Shown here one piece after another: positions 25,647 through 34,690 of a stretch of 48,235 nt of DNA. Positions within the stretch are counted from its first letter, which is position 1. The number at the start of each line of letters is the position of its first letter. Both the position numbers and the translations under genes were made by a program. This DNA comes from Komagataeibacter europaeus LMG 18890 (GTDB lineage: Bacteria > Pseudomonadota > Alphaproteobacteria > Acetobacterales > Acetobacteraceae): assembly GCF_000285295.1 (NCBI RefSeq), contig NZ_CADP01000001.1, forward strand, positions 263,398 through 311,632, given 5' to 3'. The notes below the pieces were generated by a model that searched no databases, was not told the DNA's origin, and was given only the letters and a program-made list of their open reading frames with translations.

Positions 25647-26264
25647 TTACTGCGCGGCCGCTGGCGGCGCGTCCTTCAGCTTCTCAAGTTCGGGCAGCGT
25701 CGCCTGCACGATCGCATCGCCCCAGACCTTGTAGCTGTCCGGGGTGGCATGGATGCCGTCAATCGTGTTCACGCTCCCCTGCTTGAGCAGCGCGGTGCCA
25801 TCGACATAAGTACACGGCGCAACCTCACCCTTGAGGAAGGTCGCCATTTCCGTCGCCCGCTGGTCGGTCTTGCCGTAACGCGGGCTGAACTGCCCCCATG
25901 TCGGCCCGACCCAGATGCACGCCGTCTTGCCAATGGCGTAGGTCAGGGTCTTGACCTGCTCGTCCACCCAGTCCTTCGACATCGCATTCTGGCCATACGC
26001 CGCCATCGTGTCGCCCAGGACCACCATGACCACATTGGGGTGCCATTTCTCGATCAGCGAACTGATCGGCGGCGGAGACGCGGGCTTCATGTTGGGATTG
26101 GGCACGACCCAGTCGGCAGCGGTGGACGAGCAAACGCCATAAGTCACGACCTTCGCCCCCTGCTTGGTGAATTCATCGGGCAGCACGGACAGGAGCGAGT
26201 CCTTGAAGGTGACATGACTGTCGCCAATAATCAGCAGGGTCAGGCCTGCAAGAAGGGCATTCAT
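25647..26264 (-). CDS. bcsX: BcsX, SGNH/GDSL-like esterase of cellulose operon II
   Basis: This 205-residue protein is an SGNH-fold hydrolase by motif: GDSH at residues 14-17, VVLGDTMAAYG in the middle, and the catalytic pair in DGIHATPDSY near residue 170. The start is firm, because an in-frame TAG immediately precedes the ATG and GGAGAAAG is the ribosome site. Block I therefore begins at residue 14 and leaves no room for a cleaved signal peptide. The hydrophobic LLAGLTLLII is the first beta strand of the fold. BcsX thus appears cytoplasmic, unlike the exported SGNH protein at the end of the same operon. It lies 133 bases after bcsAB2. Confidence 0.85.
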   Translation of the reverse strand: MNALLAGLTLLIIGDSHVTFKDSLLSVLPDEFTKQGAKVVTYGVCSSTAADWVVPNPNMKPASPPPISSLIEKWHPNVVMVVLGDTMAAYGQNAMSKDWVDEQVKTLTYAIGKTACIWVGPTWGQFSPRYGKTDQRATEMATFLKGEVAPCTYVDGTALLKQGSVNTIDGIHATPDSYKVWGDAIVQATLPELEKLKDAPPAAAQ

Positions 26265-26397
26265 CTATTTCTTTCTCCAATACCAGAATTATTTTGGCTG
26301 TACGTCGGCACATCCGCCATGTACGGCATGTGCAGCCGGCTTTCCGCCGTCACGCCGAGTGCAATCGCAGATGATGGGGAAGACTGTATATGACCTA

Positions 26398-29300
26398 TCA
26401 CAAATCCCCCGTCAGGTCGTCATGCTCAACCCGCTTGCGCGACCAGCCCCGCAGCCACGCCCAGACCCCGAGCGCGGCAAGCCCCGCGCCAGCCAGTCCG
26501 GTCAGGTAAAGCACCGTGGGATGACGGCCGAGATACCAGTCAAGGCGCATCCACAGCGGCAGGGAACCTACGGTATAAAGCGGCGCCGTGCGGTAACTGG
26601 TGAACTGGTCGCCATTCTTGAGCACAAGGTCGCCCTGCAGCGAGGGCAGGTCCGTCTTGTCGCGCAGACTGAGCACCATGTCATGGATGCGTTCGGGCGT
26701 ATCCCCCATGAAGGCCACGACCGAGCGATGGCTGTCATAGGGCGACTGCGCGGCCAGCAGCACGCCCGCTTCCACGATCGGGGCGTTCAGGTTGGCCGTC
26801 ACCCCATCCTTCAGCCCCGTATGGTCACGGTCCTGGAACAGGTACCAGATCCCCTGCAGCCCCGTGCGCTGGCCCACCGTAATGTGCTGGTCCTGGATCA
26901 CATAGGGCGAACGGGCCAGCAGCCCGGTTGCGGCACCCAGCTGCGCCGCCGTGCCCAGCACGACAATGTCCCCCTTCGGCGGCGCCTGTTCCACCTCATC
27001 CGCCTTCATGATTTCCACGCCCGCCGCCGGATACCATGTCGATGCGCCAAAGAACCCCATGAGGTCGAGGAACGCGCCGGCCGTGCCCATGTCGGGACGG
27101 GCGGGCAGGACAATGGTGGTTTCCGACAGGTCGGCCATGCGCGAGAACGGGAAGGCCGCTTCGGCAAAGTAGGACAGGTTGGGCAGCCGGGCAAAATGGT
27201 GGCCGCGCCGGAAGTCCAGCGTGGAATCCGAATCCACGCTCATGCGGATATCGCCCGGCGTGCGGCGGCACGCACCACGGTCGATGGGACGGGCGTCAAA
27301 GTTGAACTGCAACTGGTTCTGCCCGAACAGAAGCCATGGCGGCAGCGCCGTGACATGGCCAACCGCCCCTGCATGCTGGTTGACCAGGCGTTCGGACCAT
27401 TTCTGCCACAGGCCCGGCGGCGAGAGCGTATAGCTCTGCAGGTAGTTGTTATTGACGCTGACATCGACGCGCGATGTCTCAAGGTCGACCACGGGGCCGC
27501 CAGGCGCGCGGACCCACATGTTCATGAGGAACGGCCGCCCGCGCCACGTATACAGGTCAGGCGGCAGGTGGAACGGCAGCGTCATGCCCGCGGGCGTGAA
27601 GCCGCCACCCTGCAGGTCAGCCGCGCCCACCAGTTCGCCAAAGCGTACCGGGCGGTCCGTCGGCACGAAGGCTGGCGCATCATAGGGGTGGCGTGTCTCG
27701 AGATTGACATCACTGACCACTTTCGAGGCCACGCCACCCAGCGTATCGGGCGAGAACACCACCGCGCGCGCCGCAACTTCCACTTCCTGCGCGTTACGTC
27801 CCGTCACAACCAGCACCGTGCCCCAGCGGTCATTGGGGTTGGCGATTTCCGCCACCATCGGCCCGGAAGGTCGCGCGCCGTTGGCATCGACAGCCAGGTT
27901 TTCGCCCACTTCCACCGCATTGCCCGAAGCCGGAATGGTGGTGGAGACAGGGAAGGACAGCTGGCGGAAATCGGCAACCTTGCCAAACCACGACGCGATC
28001 AGCCCCGCCGCCTTGAGCGCCGCCTTGTCCCCCGTCGCGGGCAGCACGACAGGCACGCGCAGCGTGGAGCGCAGGTTGGGATCAAAGAAGGGGGCGGGCA
28101 GCCGCGAAAGCTTGCGTTCCGGCGTGATGCGCACCGTTGTCAGCGTAATGCGTGACATGTCGGAGATACGCGCCCACAGGATCTCGTTGAACAGATCGTT
28201 GCAGTCACGCCGGTATTCGCCGGCAAAACGGAAATTGAGCTTGTTGTCGCCCGTGAAATACAGCGGGTCGATATCAAAGGTCAGTGGCCCGAACTGCGGA
28301 TGCTGCGGATCAACCTTGATGGTGCCCACGTACTGTTCGTTCAGCGTGACCGTCACCGCACTCGCCTCGGGCAGCAGCGAGGGCGACAGCGCGCCCGACA
28401 GCGTCAGCTGGGCATGCGTCACCACCCGGTTGGCCGGCACGACCACGTCCAGGCCCTGCAGCGGGGAATACCCGCGCAGTGTCAGTGGCCCGGTCGTGGC
28501 GCCCAGGTTGCGGAACGAGATGGTGCGTGTCACCTCCGTATCACTGATGCGGTCGGCGGCGAGGGGATCGATCGTCGGCGCCTCGTCCGGGACATTGCCG
28601 GTATTGCTGTCCCCGAACGGGGCCTCCGCCGTGACACCGGTCTGGTCCGCGACGGGCGTCATGGCCGGGGGCGCACCCTCCTGCGCCATGGCGGCGGGCA
28701 CCAGGGCCGTAAAGGCGACAAACAGCGCGGCAGATGCGGTAGCGCCATCACGAACGCTACGGGGAACAGGTTTCAGCACGAGGCTTTGTTTCTCCAGTTT
28801 TTCTTCCGTGGCGGGAAGGTCTTCCTCCCCCCCGTCTGGCATGGGGCGCGGCGCCTCGGGCCCGCGCCGCTTCAGCAGGCCGCCAATGCTGCGGAACACC
28901 ATCGCAAGGCTGCGCAGCGGGCGGTCGGGCGCAAAATCCGCCCAGTTCGCCCAGGCGTCATTGCGACCAAAGACCATGTTGACGATCTGTCGCTCATCAT
29001 GCAGGTCGCGCCGGATCCACTGCAGGCGCAGCATGTCCCGCCCCGCCCCTACCGCCCGCGCGGGAACGTTGACATGGATACCATCGCGCGCATTGTCATA
29101 ATGGACCGTAACTTCGGTCCCTTCCATTTCCGCCGTGGTCCATGCCCCCTCTACGGCCAGTCCACCGAGGGAGATGTCGCGTGTATGCGCGTCAAACCTG
29201 CGGCCCCGGGCATCGGTCACCGCAACGGGCAGCCTGACCGTGACGCGTGGCGCGTGGCGTGTCTGCCGCGTTTCCCGCCCCACCGCGATCGACGCCAGCA

Positions 29301-30951
29301 CGATGATCATGCTTATGACCACCCATACCGTGTTCAGCACGAAGGACTGCAATGCCAGCCGGTCATGAAATTGCCAGAAGATGCCGAATATCCCGCGCAC
29401 GAAGGCGACGGACAGCAGCAGGGCAAGAATGACGTTGGGATAGACCGCGTCCCAGTCGAAATAGCTGCGTTCAAGCAGGCCGCCCTTGTCCGTCACGTTG
29501 AACTTGCCCTTGTACGGCTGCAGCAGGGTGACGATGGTGATGCGGATGAGGAACAGTGCGAGCGATGTCTCGTAGATCTCGCTCCAGAAGGAATAGCGCC
29601 ACCGCCCCTCGATCCGCGACAGGGTCACGACCGAATGGAAGATGTGCGGCAGCGCATAGACACTGATGGCCAGTGGTGACGCCGCAATGATGTTCTGCCC
29701 AAGAAACAGGAACGCCAGCGGCGACACCAGGAACGTCACCCGTGGTATGGCAAACAGGAAATGCGACATGGCCGACAGGTAGCAAAGCCGCTGTTCCCAC
29801 CGCAGGCCGCCGCCCAGCATGGGATTGTCCACCCGCATGATCTGGATCATGCCACGTGCCCAGCGCACGCGCTGACCGATATGCAGGATCAGCCGTTCGG
29901 TGGACAGTCCGGCCGCCAGCGGTTCGCGCAGATAGGCCGTCCCCCATCCCTTACGCTGCATCTTCAGCGCGGTGTGCGCATCCTCCGTCACGGTTTCCGT
30001 GGCGAAACCGCCAATGCCCGTCACGGCCTCGCGCCGGATGACGGCGCAGGAACCGCAGAAGAACGTTGCGTCCCAGAAATCATTGCCATCCTGCACCAGC
30101 CCATAGAACATGTTGCCCTCGGGTGGCACATGCATCCCGCTTTCAAGGTTACGCTGAAACGGGTCGGGAGCGTAGAAATGGTGCGGTGTCTGCAGCAGGG
30201 CGAGGTTGGGATCGGCGATCATCCAGCCGATGGTGCGCTTGAGGAACCCGCGCGTCGGCACGTGATCGCAGTCGAAAATGACGGCGTAGGGGCTGTGCGT
30301 CACTTTCAGCGCGTGGTTGAGGTTGCCGGCCTTGGCATGGTTGTTTTCGGAACGGATGATATAGCCCGCCCCCGCCGCCATCGCGAAATCACGGAACGCC
30401 TTACGCCGCCCGTCATCAAGGATGTAGACATTGAGCTTGTCCTCGGGCCAGTCGAGGTCAAGCGCGCCAAGCACCGTCGAGCGGACAAGGGAGAGTTCCT
30501 CGTTATAGGACGGGACAAACACGTCCACGCTCGGCCATAGCGCCGGATCGTCGGGCAATGGGTGTTCCTTGCGCCGCAAGAGCCACGCCATCTGGAAATA
30601 ACTCAGGCACAGCGTCACCAGGGCATAGGTTTCCGCCGCCAGCAGCAGGATGGCCAGCCCCGTCTACAGCCAGTTGCCGAACTGCACCGTCGTGGTCAGC
30701 CGCCACACGATGTAGCGCAGCGATACCAGCAGGGACAGCATCATGAGGAAAATGGTGATTCCCCGCCCCGGTCGACGGTTGAGTACCAGCAGGACCGTAA
30801 CCGTACCGATGGAGATAAAGCCCTGCATCGCAGGGTCAACCGCCACCGAGCCAACAAAAGCCATGATGGCCACACCCAGCACGACCGGCACCCAGACCGG
30901 AACACGGTCCAGCCCCGTACGTGCCAGCAGCCCGGCAATCCTGCCAGTCAT
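26398..30951 (-). pseudogene. bcsAB2: bcsAB2, fused cellulose synthase catalytic/BcsB protein with in-frame amber codon
   Basis: The full frame is 1,518 codons and would encode a Komagataeibacter-type BcsA-BcsB fusion. BcsA motifs are intact: VDVFVPSYNEE, DCDHVP, FFCGSCAV, TEDAHTALKM, the QRVRWARG signature, and a PilZ c-di-GMP domain with RHAPR and DISLGG. BcsB follows from about residue 780 to the end. Codon 96 is TAG (complement of 30664-30666), after ...VQFGNWL. The sequence beyond, TGLAILLLAAETYA, continues the membrane helix in the same frame. CAG to TAG is the simplest origin. The first possible restart is a GTG at 30618 without a ribosome site, which would remove the first membrane helices. 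The rest shows no other break. Confidence 0.88.
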
Positions 30952-31606
30952 GAATCCTGTCCTGTATGCATCGCCTGCTATGTCACTGCCTTAATACATG
31001 AGAATATCTGGTAATTCGCCGCCCGCAGCCATGTTGTTGTATCAACGGGACTGGTACCTGCATACTTTTTCCCAGAATACGACCAGCCGTTTCCTGAAGG
31101 ACAAATACTCTTCATTTATGATCCAGGAGAGAATCCTGGTGACCCGAATCCCCTATCATGCAATACTGAAACAATGCATTTGCAATGCCGCCAACGCGCT
31201 GCGCTGGCCTTGCACCCGAACAATGCGAACGGTGTTAATTTTGCATTAACCTTCTGTCAAGAGAAAAACCAGAGATCGAAAGTCAGCTTTTCACCTTACC
31301 TATCAGCAGGACGCGCCCGGATCATTGTGCGGGACATGGAAAGATGCATTTATATTTTTGTTTCATAGGTAACACTTATCGATATTTTTGTTTCATTATC
31401 AGTGCTATAGGCAAGGCACCCGTTCCCATCGCGCCCGTCAGGACGCGCCCGGGGCCGCCAGATGCCCCGAAGACAGGAATTTATATGAACACTGTTCATT
31501 GTCATCAACACCAGATATCCACGAATGCCAGCATGAATGCCGACCGGACAGGCCTGATGCGGCCTGTCCATTTTCCCGCATGGAGCGGCATGCAAAAAGA
31601 ATGGTC
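30952..31606. other. AT-richer intergenic region upstream of bcs operon II and the TetR pair
   Basis: This 655-base gap separates the divergent bcsAB2 and first tetR genes, so it should contain both promoters. It is AT-richer than its surroundings, especially 31240-31400, and contains a 15-base direct repeat (31352 and 31382). Short frames here lack ribosome sites and recognisable products. I see no RNA gene. Confidence 0.55.
31352..31396. repeat. Tandem 15-base direct repeat, possible operator
   Basis: ATATTTTTGTTTCAT occurs exactly at 31352-31366 and again at 31382-31396, a period of 30 bases or about three helical turns. This spacing would place two bound regulators on the same DNA face. 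The repeats lie 211 bases before the first TetR gene and about 400 bases upstream of bcsAB2. Confidence 0.5.
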
Positions 31607-32272
31607 ATGAAAACCACCCGGCCCGTCATGCGCAACGGCAACTATCACAAGGGACATGTCGCGGAAGACCTGCTGCGCACGGCCCGGAACCTGCTGGATC
31701 AGGAAACGGCAGAAAGCGTTTCGGTGCGGCGCCTGACGCGCGAAATTGGCGTGACACCCGCCAATTTCTACAACCACTTCAGCAGTATTCACGACCTGCT
31801 GTTGCGGATCGCCGCTGATTCATTCGTGCAATGCACCCGACAGCTACGCTATTTCCAGCGCAATACCGTAACGCGTGCGGATGCGCTGAAGGCTGCGCTG
31901 GTGGAATATGCCAGCTTTGCCCAGCGCCATCCGCAGATATTCCGGATCATGTTCGGCTTCGTGCCCAACGCCATTTCCCACAAGATCTACCATCACGCCG
32001 CGATACAGGCATTCGCGGTATTGCTGGAGATTATCTATGGCCGGGAGATGCTCCACCTTCATGACATTGAAGGCACCCGGAAGCGTGCGCGGATCGGATA
32101 TGGCCTGTGTGCAATGGGTCATGGACTGGCGATGATGCTGTCGGATGGCCGGTTGCCGTTTGGCAGGGAACAGGGTCTGGAACAGCAGCAAATGATCGAG
32201 GATATTGTCGATGCCTTCATTCACAACGAATTGCATGAAGCCCTGACCCGACCGGCAGGGCAGGAAGCATAA
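31607..32272 (+). CDS. TetR-family transcriptional regulator, first of a tandem pair
   Basis: This 221-residue regulator has the TetR N-terminal DNA-binding domain: helix 1 YHKGHVAEDLLRTARNLL, then SVRRLTREIGVTPANFYNHFSSIHDLLLRI. The ligand domain (residues 70-210) is helical and contains the pair HPQIFRIMFGFVP. It is clearly a paralogue of the next gene (NFYNHF vs NFYNHY, HPQIFRIMFG vs HPQLYRLMFG). The start is uncertain, with ATGs at 31601, 31607 and 31628 and no good ribosome site; I use 31607. It may act on the divergent bcs operon, on itself or on the downstream transport genes. Confidence 0.8.
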   Translation: MKTTRPVMRNGNYHKGHVAEDLLRTARNLLDQETAESVSVRRLTREIGVTPANFYNHFSSIHDLLLRIAADSFVQCTRQLRYFQRNTVTRADALKAALVEYASFAQRHPQIFRIMFGFVPNAISHKIYHHAAIQAFAVLLEIIYGREMLHLHDIEGTRKRARIGYGLCAMGHGLAMMLSDGRLPFGREQGLEQQQMIEDIVDAFIHNELHEALTRPAGQEA

Positions 32273-32327
32273 GGCCCGGGCAGAAGCCATTCCCCGGTTT
32301 CCAGCAGGGCTGACCTAAAAAATTGGC

Positions 32328-32348
32328 ATTACGGGCCATGGCTGTAAT
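32328..32348. promoter_or_regulatory. Palindrome upstream of the second tetR gene
   Basis: ATTAC (32328-32332) and GTAAT (32344-32348) flank a GCCATGGC core, making a 21-base imperfect palindrome of the size bound by TetR dimers. It lies in an AT-rich gap (32273-32529) that otherwise shows nothing. Confidence 0.35.
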
Positions 32349-32539
32349 AAATTAAGGAATGAATCAACCGGGGAATTCAATCAGATGAAATTTTGTATCC
32401 CAGATATACCTTTTTACTGCCATATTTCTGCAGTCATAAGCCCCCTGGTCCTGTCCCGGCCATGTCGACCGGTGACCGCCTGCCCCGTTCATATGGATTG
32501 ATTCGCCAGATCCGCTCACGCCCACAAGGATGACTTCCC

Positions 32540-33199
32540 ATTTCGAGAGCCTACCATAAAGGAAACGTCGCCGAAGATTTGCGGATCGCCACCGTCAGGA
32601 TACTGAAAACCGAACGGCTGGAAGATCTGTCGGTGCGTCGTCTTGCGCGGGAAGTCAAGGTGGCGCCAGCGAATTTCTATAACCATTACGGCAGCCTGAA
32701 CAATCTCCTGCTGGAAATTGCCGCGGATTATTTCGAGGTTTTCCGGGATCAGGCAGCCCATATCGGTCGCACGTCCGCAAACAGGACGGAAGCGCTGAAG
32801 CGGACTGTTTTCTATTTCGTTGACTTCGCGCGCAGCCATCCGCAGCTCTACCGTCTGATGTTTGGCTATATACCCGATGCCTATACCTATCCCCGGTACC
32901 GTCTGACAGCGGGCGCTGCGTTCGAGGACCTCATGGAACTTATATACGGCTACAAGGTCTTTACCATCAGCGATGATTTCGGCCCCAACGACATGGCGGT
33001 ACTGGGAAGCAAGGTACAGATCGGCTATGGGATGTACGCCATGCTATGCGGCCTGTCGAACCTGTTTGTCGCCAATGACAGCGAGGGACCGTTCGCGAAC
33101 GCCAGCGATCCACGTGAAAGCATCGTCGCGTTCCTGAACGGCATTCTGGATGCCTTTATCAAAGGTGACCTGCCCAAGATCCTTGGGGCGGAACCCTGA
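32540..33199 (+). CDS. TetR-family regulator, second of the pair, with abnormal start
   Basis: About 219 residues, paralogous to the gene just upstream. The HTH is SVRRLAREVKVAPANFYNHYGSLNNLLLEIAADYF, and the ligand domain ends in FIKGDLPKILG. The start is a problem. An in-frame TGA at 32531 precedes SRAYHKGNVAEDLRIA, which is needed for helix 1. The only upstream ATG (32530, with AAGGA in front) is in another frame and stops after nine codons. Options are ATT at 32540 (AAGGA 9 bases before it), TTG at 32579 (which loses half of helix 1), or a one-base insertion in CCCATTT that has broken an ATG start giving MTSHSRAYHKG. I favour the last, as mutation or sequencing error. Confidence 0.7.
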   Translation: MSRAYHKGNVAEDLRIATVRILKTERLEDLSVRRLAREVKVAPANFYNHYGSLNNLLLEIAADYFEVFRDQAAHIGRTSANRTEALKRTVFYFVDFARSHPQLYRLMFGYIPDAYTYPRYRLTAGAAFEDLMELIYGYKVFTISDDFGPNDMAVLGSKVQIGYGMYAMLCGLSNLFVANDSEGPFANASDPRESIVAFLNGILDAFIKGDLPKILGAEP

Positions 33200-33307
33200 A
33201 ACAGTCCGTCTCTTTCCTGTATCCGGGATAGATGATACTTTTCGCGTCCCACACGCATATCATTCCTGTGAAAGTTGGACCGATTGAAGGGGAAGGATCT
33301 GGCTGCC

Positions 33308-34666
33308 ATGGTTTCAGCTCCTCCCAAGGCCCCTGCCGCGCGACCGGAACTGACCCGGTTACAGATCTGGCTTTTCGCCTTTCCGGCGCTGCCGGGGGCC
33401 TTCATCATTTTGCCGATGAACATTTTCATACCGGCCTTCTATGCCAGCCATACGGCTGTCACCCTTGTGCAGATCGGTACGGTTACATCCTTATGCAGGG
33501 TCATTGATGCGCTGATGGACCCGGCCATCGGCTTCATGTCCGACAGCCTTGATAACCGGCGGGGTGGTCGGGGCATATGGGGCGTGGCCAGCGCCATCAT
33601 CTGCTGCATCGCCCTGTATTTCCTGTTCCAGCCATCCGCGCACACGACGGTCCTGTATTACGGAACATGGGCCTTCGTGCTGTATCTGGGATATTCCCTG
33701 TTTGAAATTCCCCGTAACGCATGGAGTGCGGAACTTGGTTCCCGTCCATCCATGCGCACACGCATCAACGCGGCAGTTGGCCTGTCTACCGTTGCGGGCA
33801 GCCTGATTTTCTGGCTGGTTCCCGTCATCCTGTTCCGGGTCTATGGCACGACGGGTTTCACGCAGAAGACACTGTCCATCATTGTCTGGTTATATATGGC
33901 GCTTATGGTGCCTGCCGCGCTGTGCATCATGCATTTCATTCCCGGTGGACCACCCGGACGCGCCACCGCGCCAACATGGCGCGACCTGGTGCAATCCCTG
34001 AAACGGAACCGTCCCCTCGCCCTTTATTTCCTCGCCGTCGGCCTATGGACCACGGGACAGGGCATATGGCTGTCCACGACATACCTGTTCCTGAATGACT
34101 ACCTGCGGGTCGGCAGCGCGTTTCCGTTCATAATGATCGTGTTTTTCCTGTCCACCATTGTCGCCATCCCGTTATGGGCACGATCGGAACGCAGGCTGGA
34201 ACGCCATGGCATATGGGCCATCAGCATCGTTCTGACCGCGGCAACCCGTCCCCTTGCGTTACTGCTGACGCCAGGCATGCAGAACCTGCCCGTCATCCTG
34301 CTGCTGACGGCCCTGGGCGGGGCCTTGTCCGCCCCCACGAATTTCGCGCCCGCCGCCATACTGGGGGATGTCGTGGACTATGATATCTGGAAAACATGGA
34401 CCAACAAGTCCGGTATCATTTATGCCCTCAATACACTCATCACCAAGACCACCCTTGCCATAGGCGGTGGCGCGGGGTTCATCATCCTTGGCTGGGTCCA
34501 TTATCATGCCGGACGGGTGAACCATGGCCTGCCACTGACCGGCCTGCTGTCATGCTACACTGTTCTGTGCAGCATTCCCCAACTGATCGCGACGGCTATC
34601 ATTTTCCGTTTCCCTATTGGACGGCGCGCGCATACCCTGATCCGCCATCGCCTGCATGGACGCTGA
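33308..34666 (+). CDS. GPH-family (MelB-like) sugar:cation symporter
   Basis: This 452-residue carrier has about 12 membrane segments and belongs to the glycoside-pentoside-hexuronide:cation symporter branch of the MFS. The hallmark near helix 2 is DALMDPAIGFMSDSLDNRRGGRG, with the conserved Asp, Pro, Gly and Asp. A second landmark is ILGDVVDYDIWKTWTNKSGIIYAL near residue 360, typical of MelB relatives. The ATG at 33308 with GGGGAAGGA upstream is preferred to a TTG 33 bases earlier. It is followed after 24 bases by a TonB-dependent receptor. The pair would import an oligosaccharide, glycoside or similar solute across both membranes; which one is unknown. Confidence 0.85.
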   Translation: MVSAPPKAPAARPELTRLQIWLFAFPALPGAFIILPMNIFIPAFYASHTAVTLVQIGTVTSLCRVIDALMDPAIGFMSDSLDNRRGGRGIWGVASAIICCIALYFLFQPSAHTTVLYYGTWAFVLYLGYSLFEIPRNAWSAELGSRPSMRTRINAAVGLSTVAGSLIFWLVPVILFRVYGTTGFTQKTLSIIVWLYMALMVPAALCIMHFIPGGPPGRATAPTWRDLVQSLKRNRPLALYFLAVGLWTTGQGIWLSTTYLFLNDYLRVGSAFPFIMIVFFLSTIVAIPLWARSERRLERHGIWAISIVLTAATRPLALLLTPGMQNLPVILLLTALGGALSAPTNFAPAAILGDVVDYDIWKTWTNKSGIIYALNTLITKTTLAIGGGAGFIILGWVHYHAGRVNHGLPLTGLLSCYTVLCSIPQLIATAIIFRFPIGRRAHTLIRHRLHGR

Positions 34667-34690
34667 CATCATCCGGATGCCTGTCAAAGA

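Noticed and set aside
26359-28155. 598-codon plus-strand frame opposite bcsAB2
   Set aside because: Shadow of the BcsB part; no domain pattern or ribosome site.
30618-30666. Translation restart making a functional truncated cellulose synthase
   Set aside because: The first in-frame candidate is a GTG without a ribosome site, and the product would lack the first membrane helices.
30998-31249. Short frames in the AT-rich bcsII-tetR gap
   Set aside because: No start context and no conserved-looking sequence; more likely promoter DNA.
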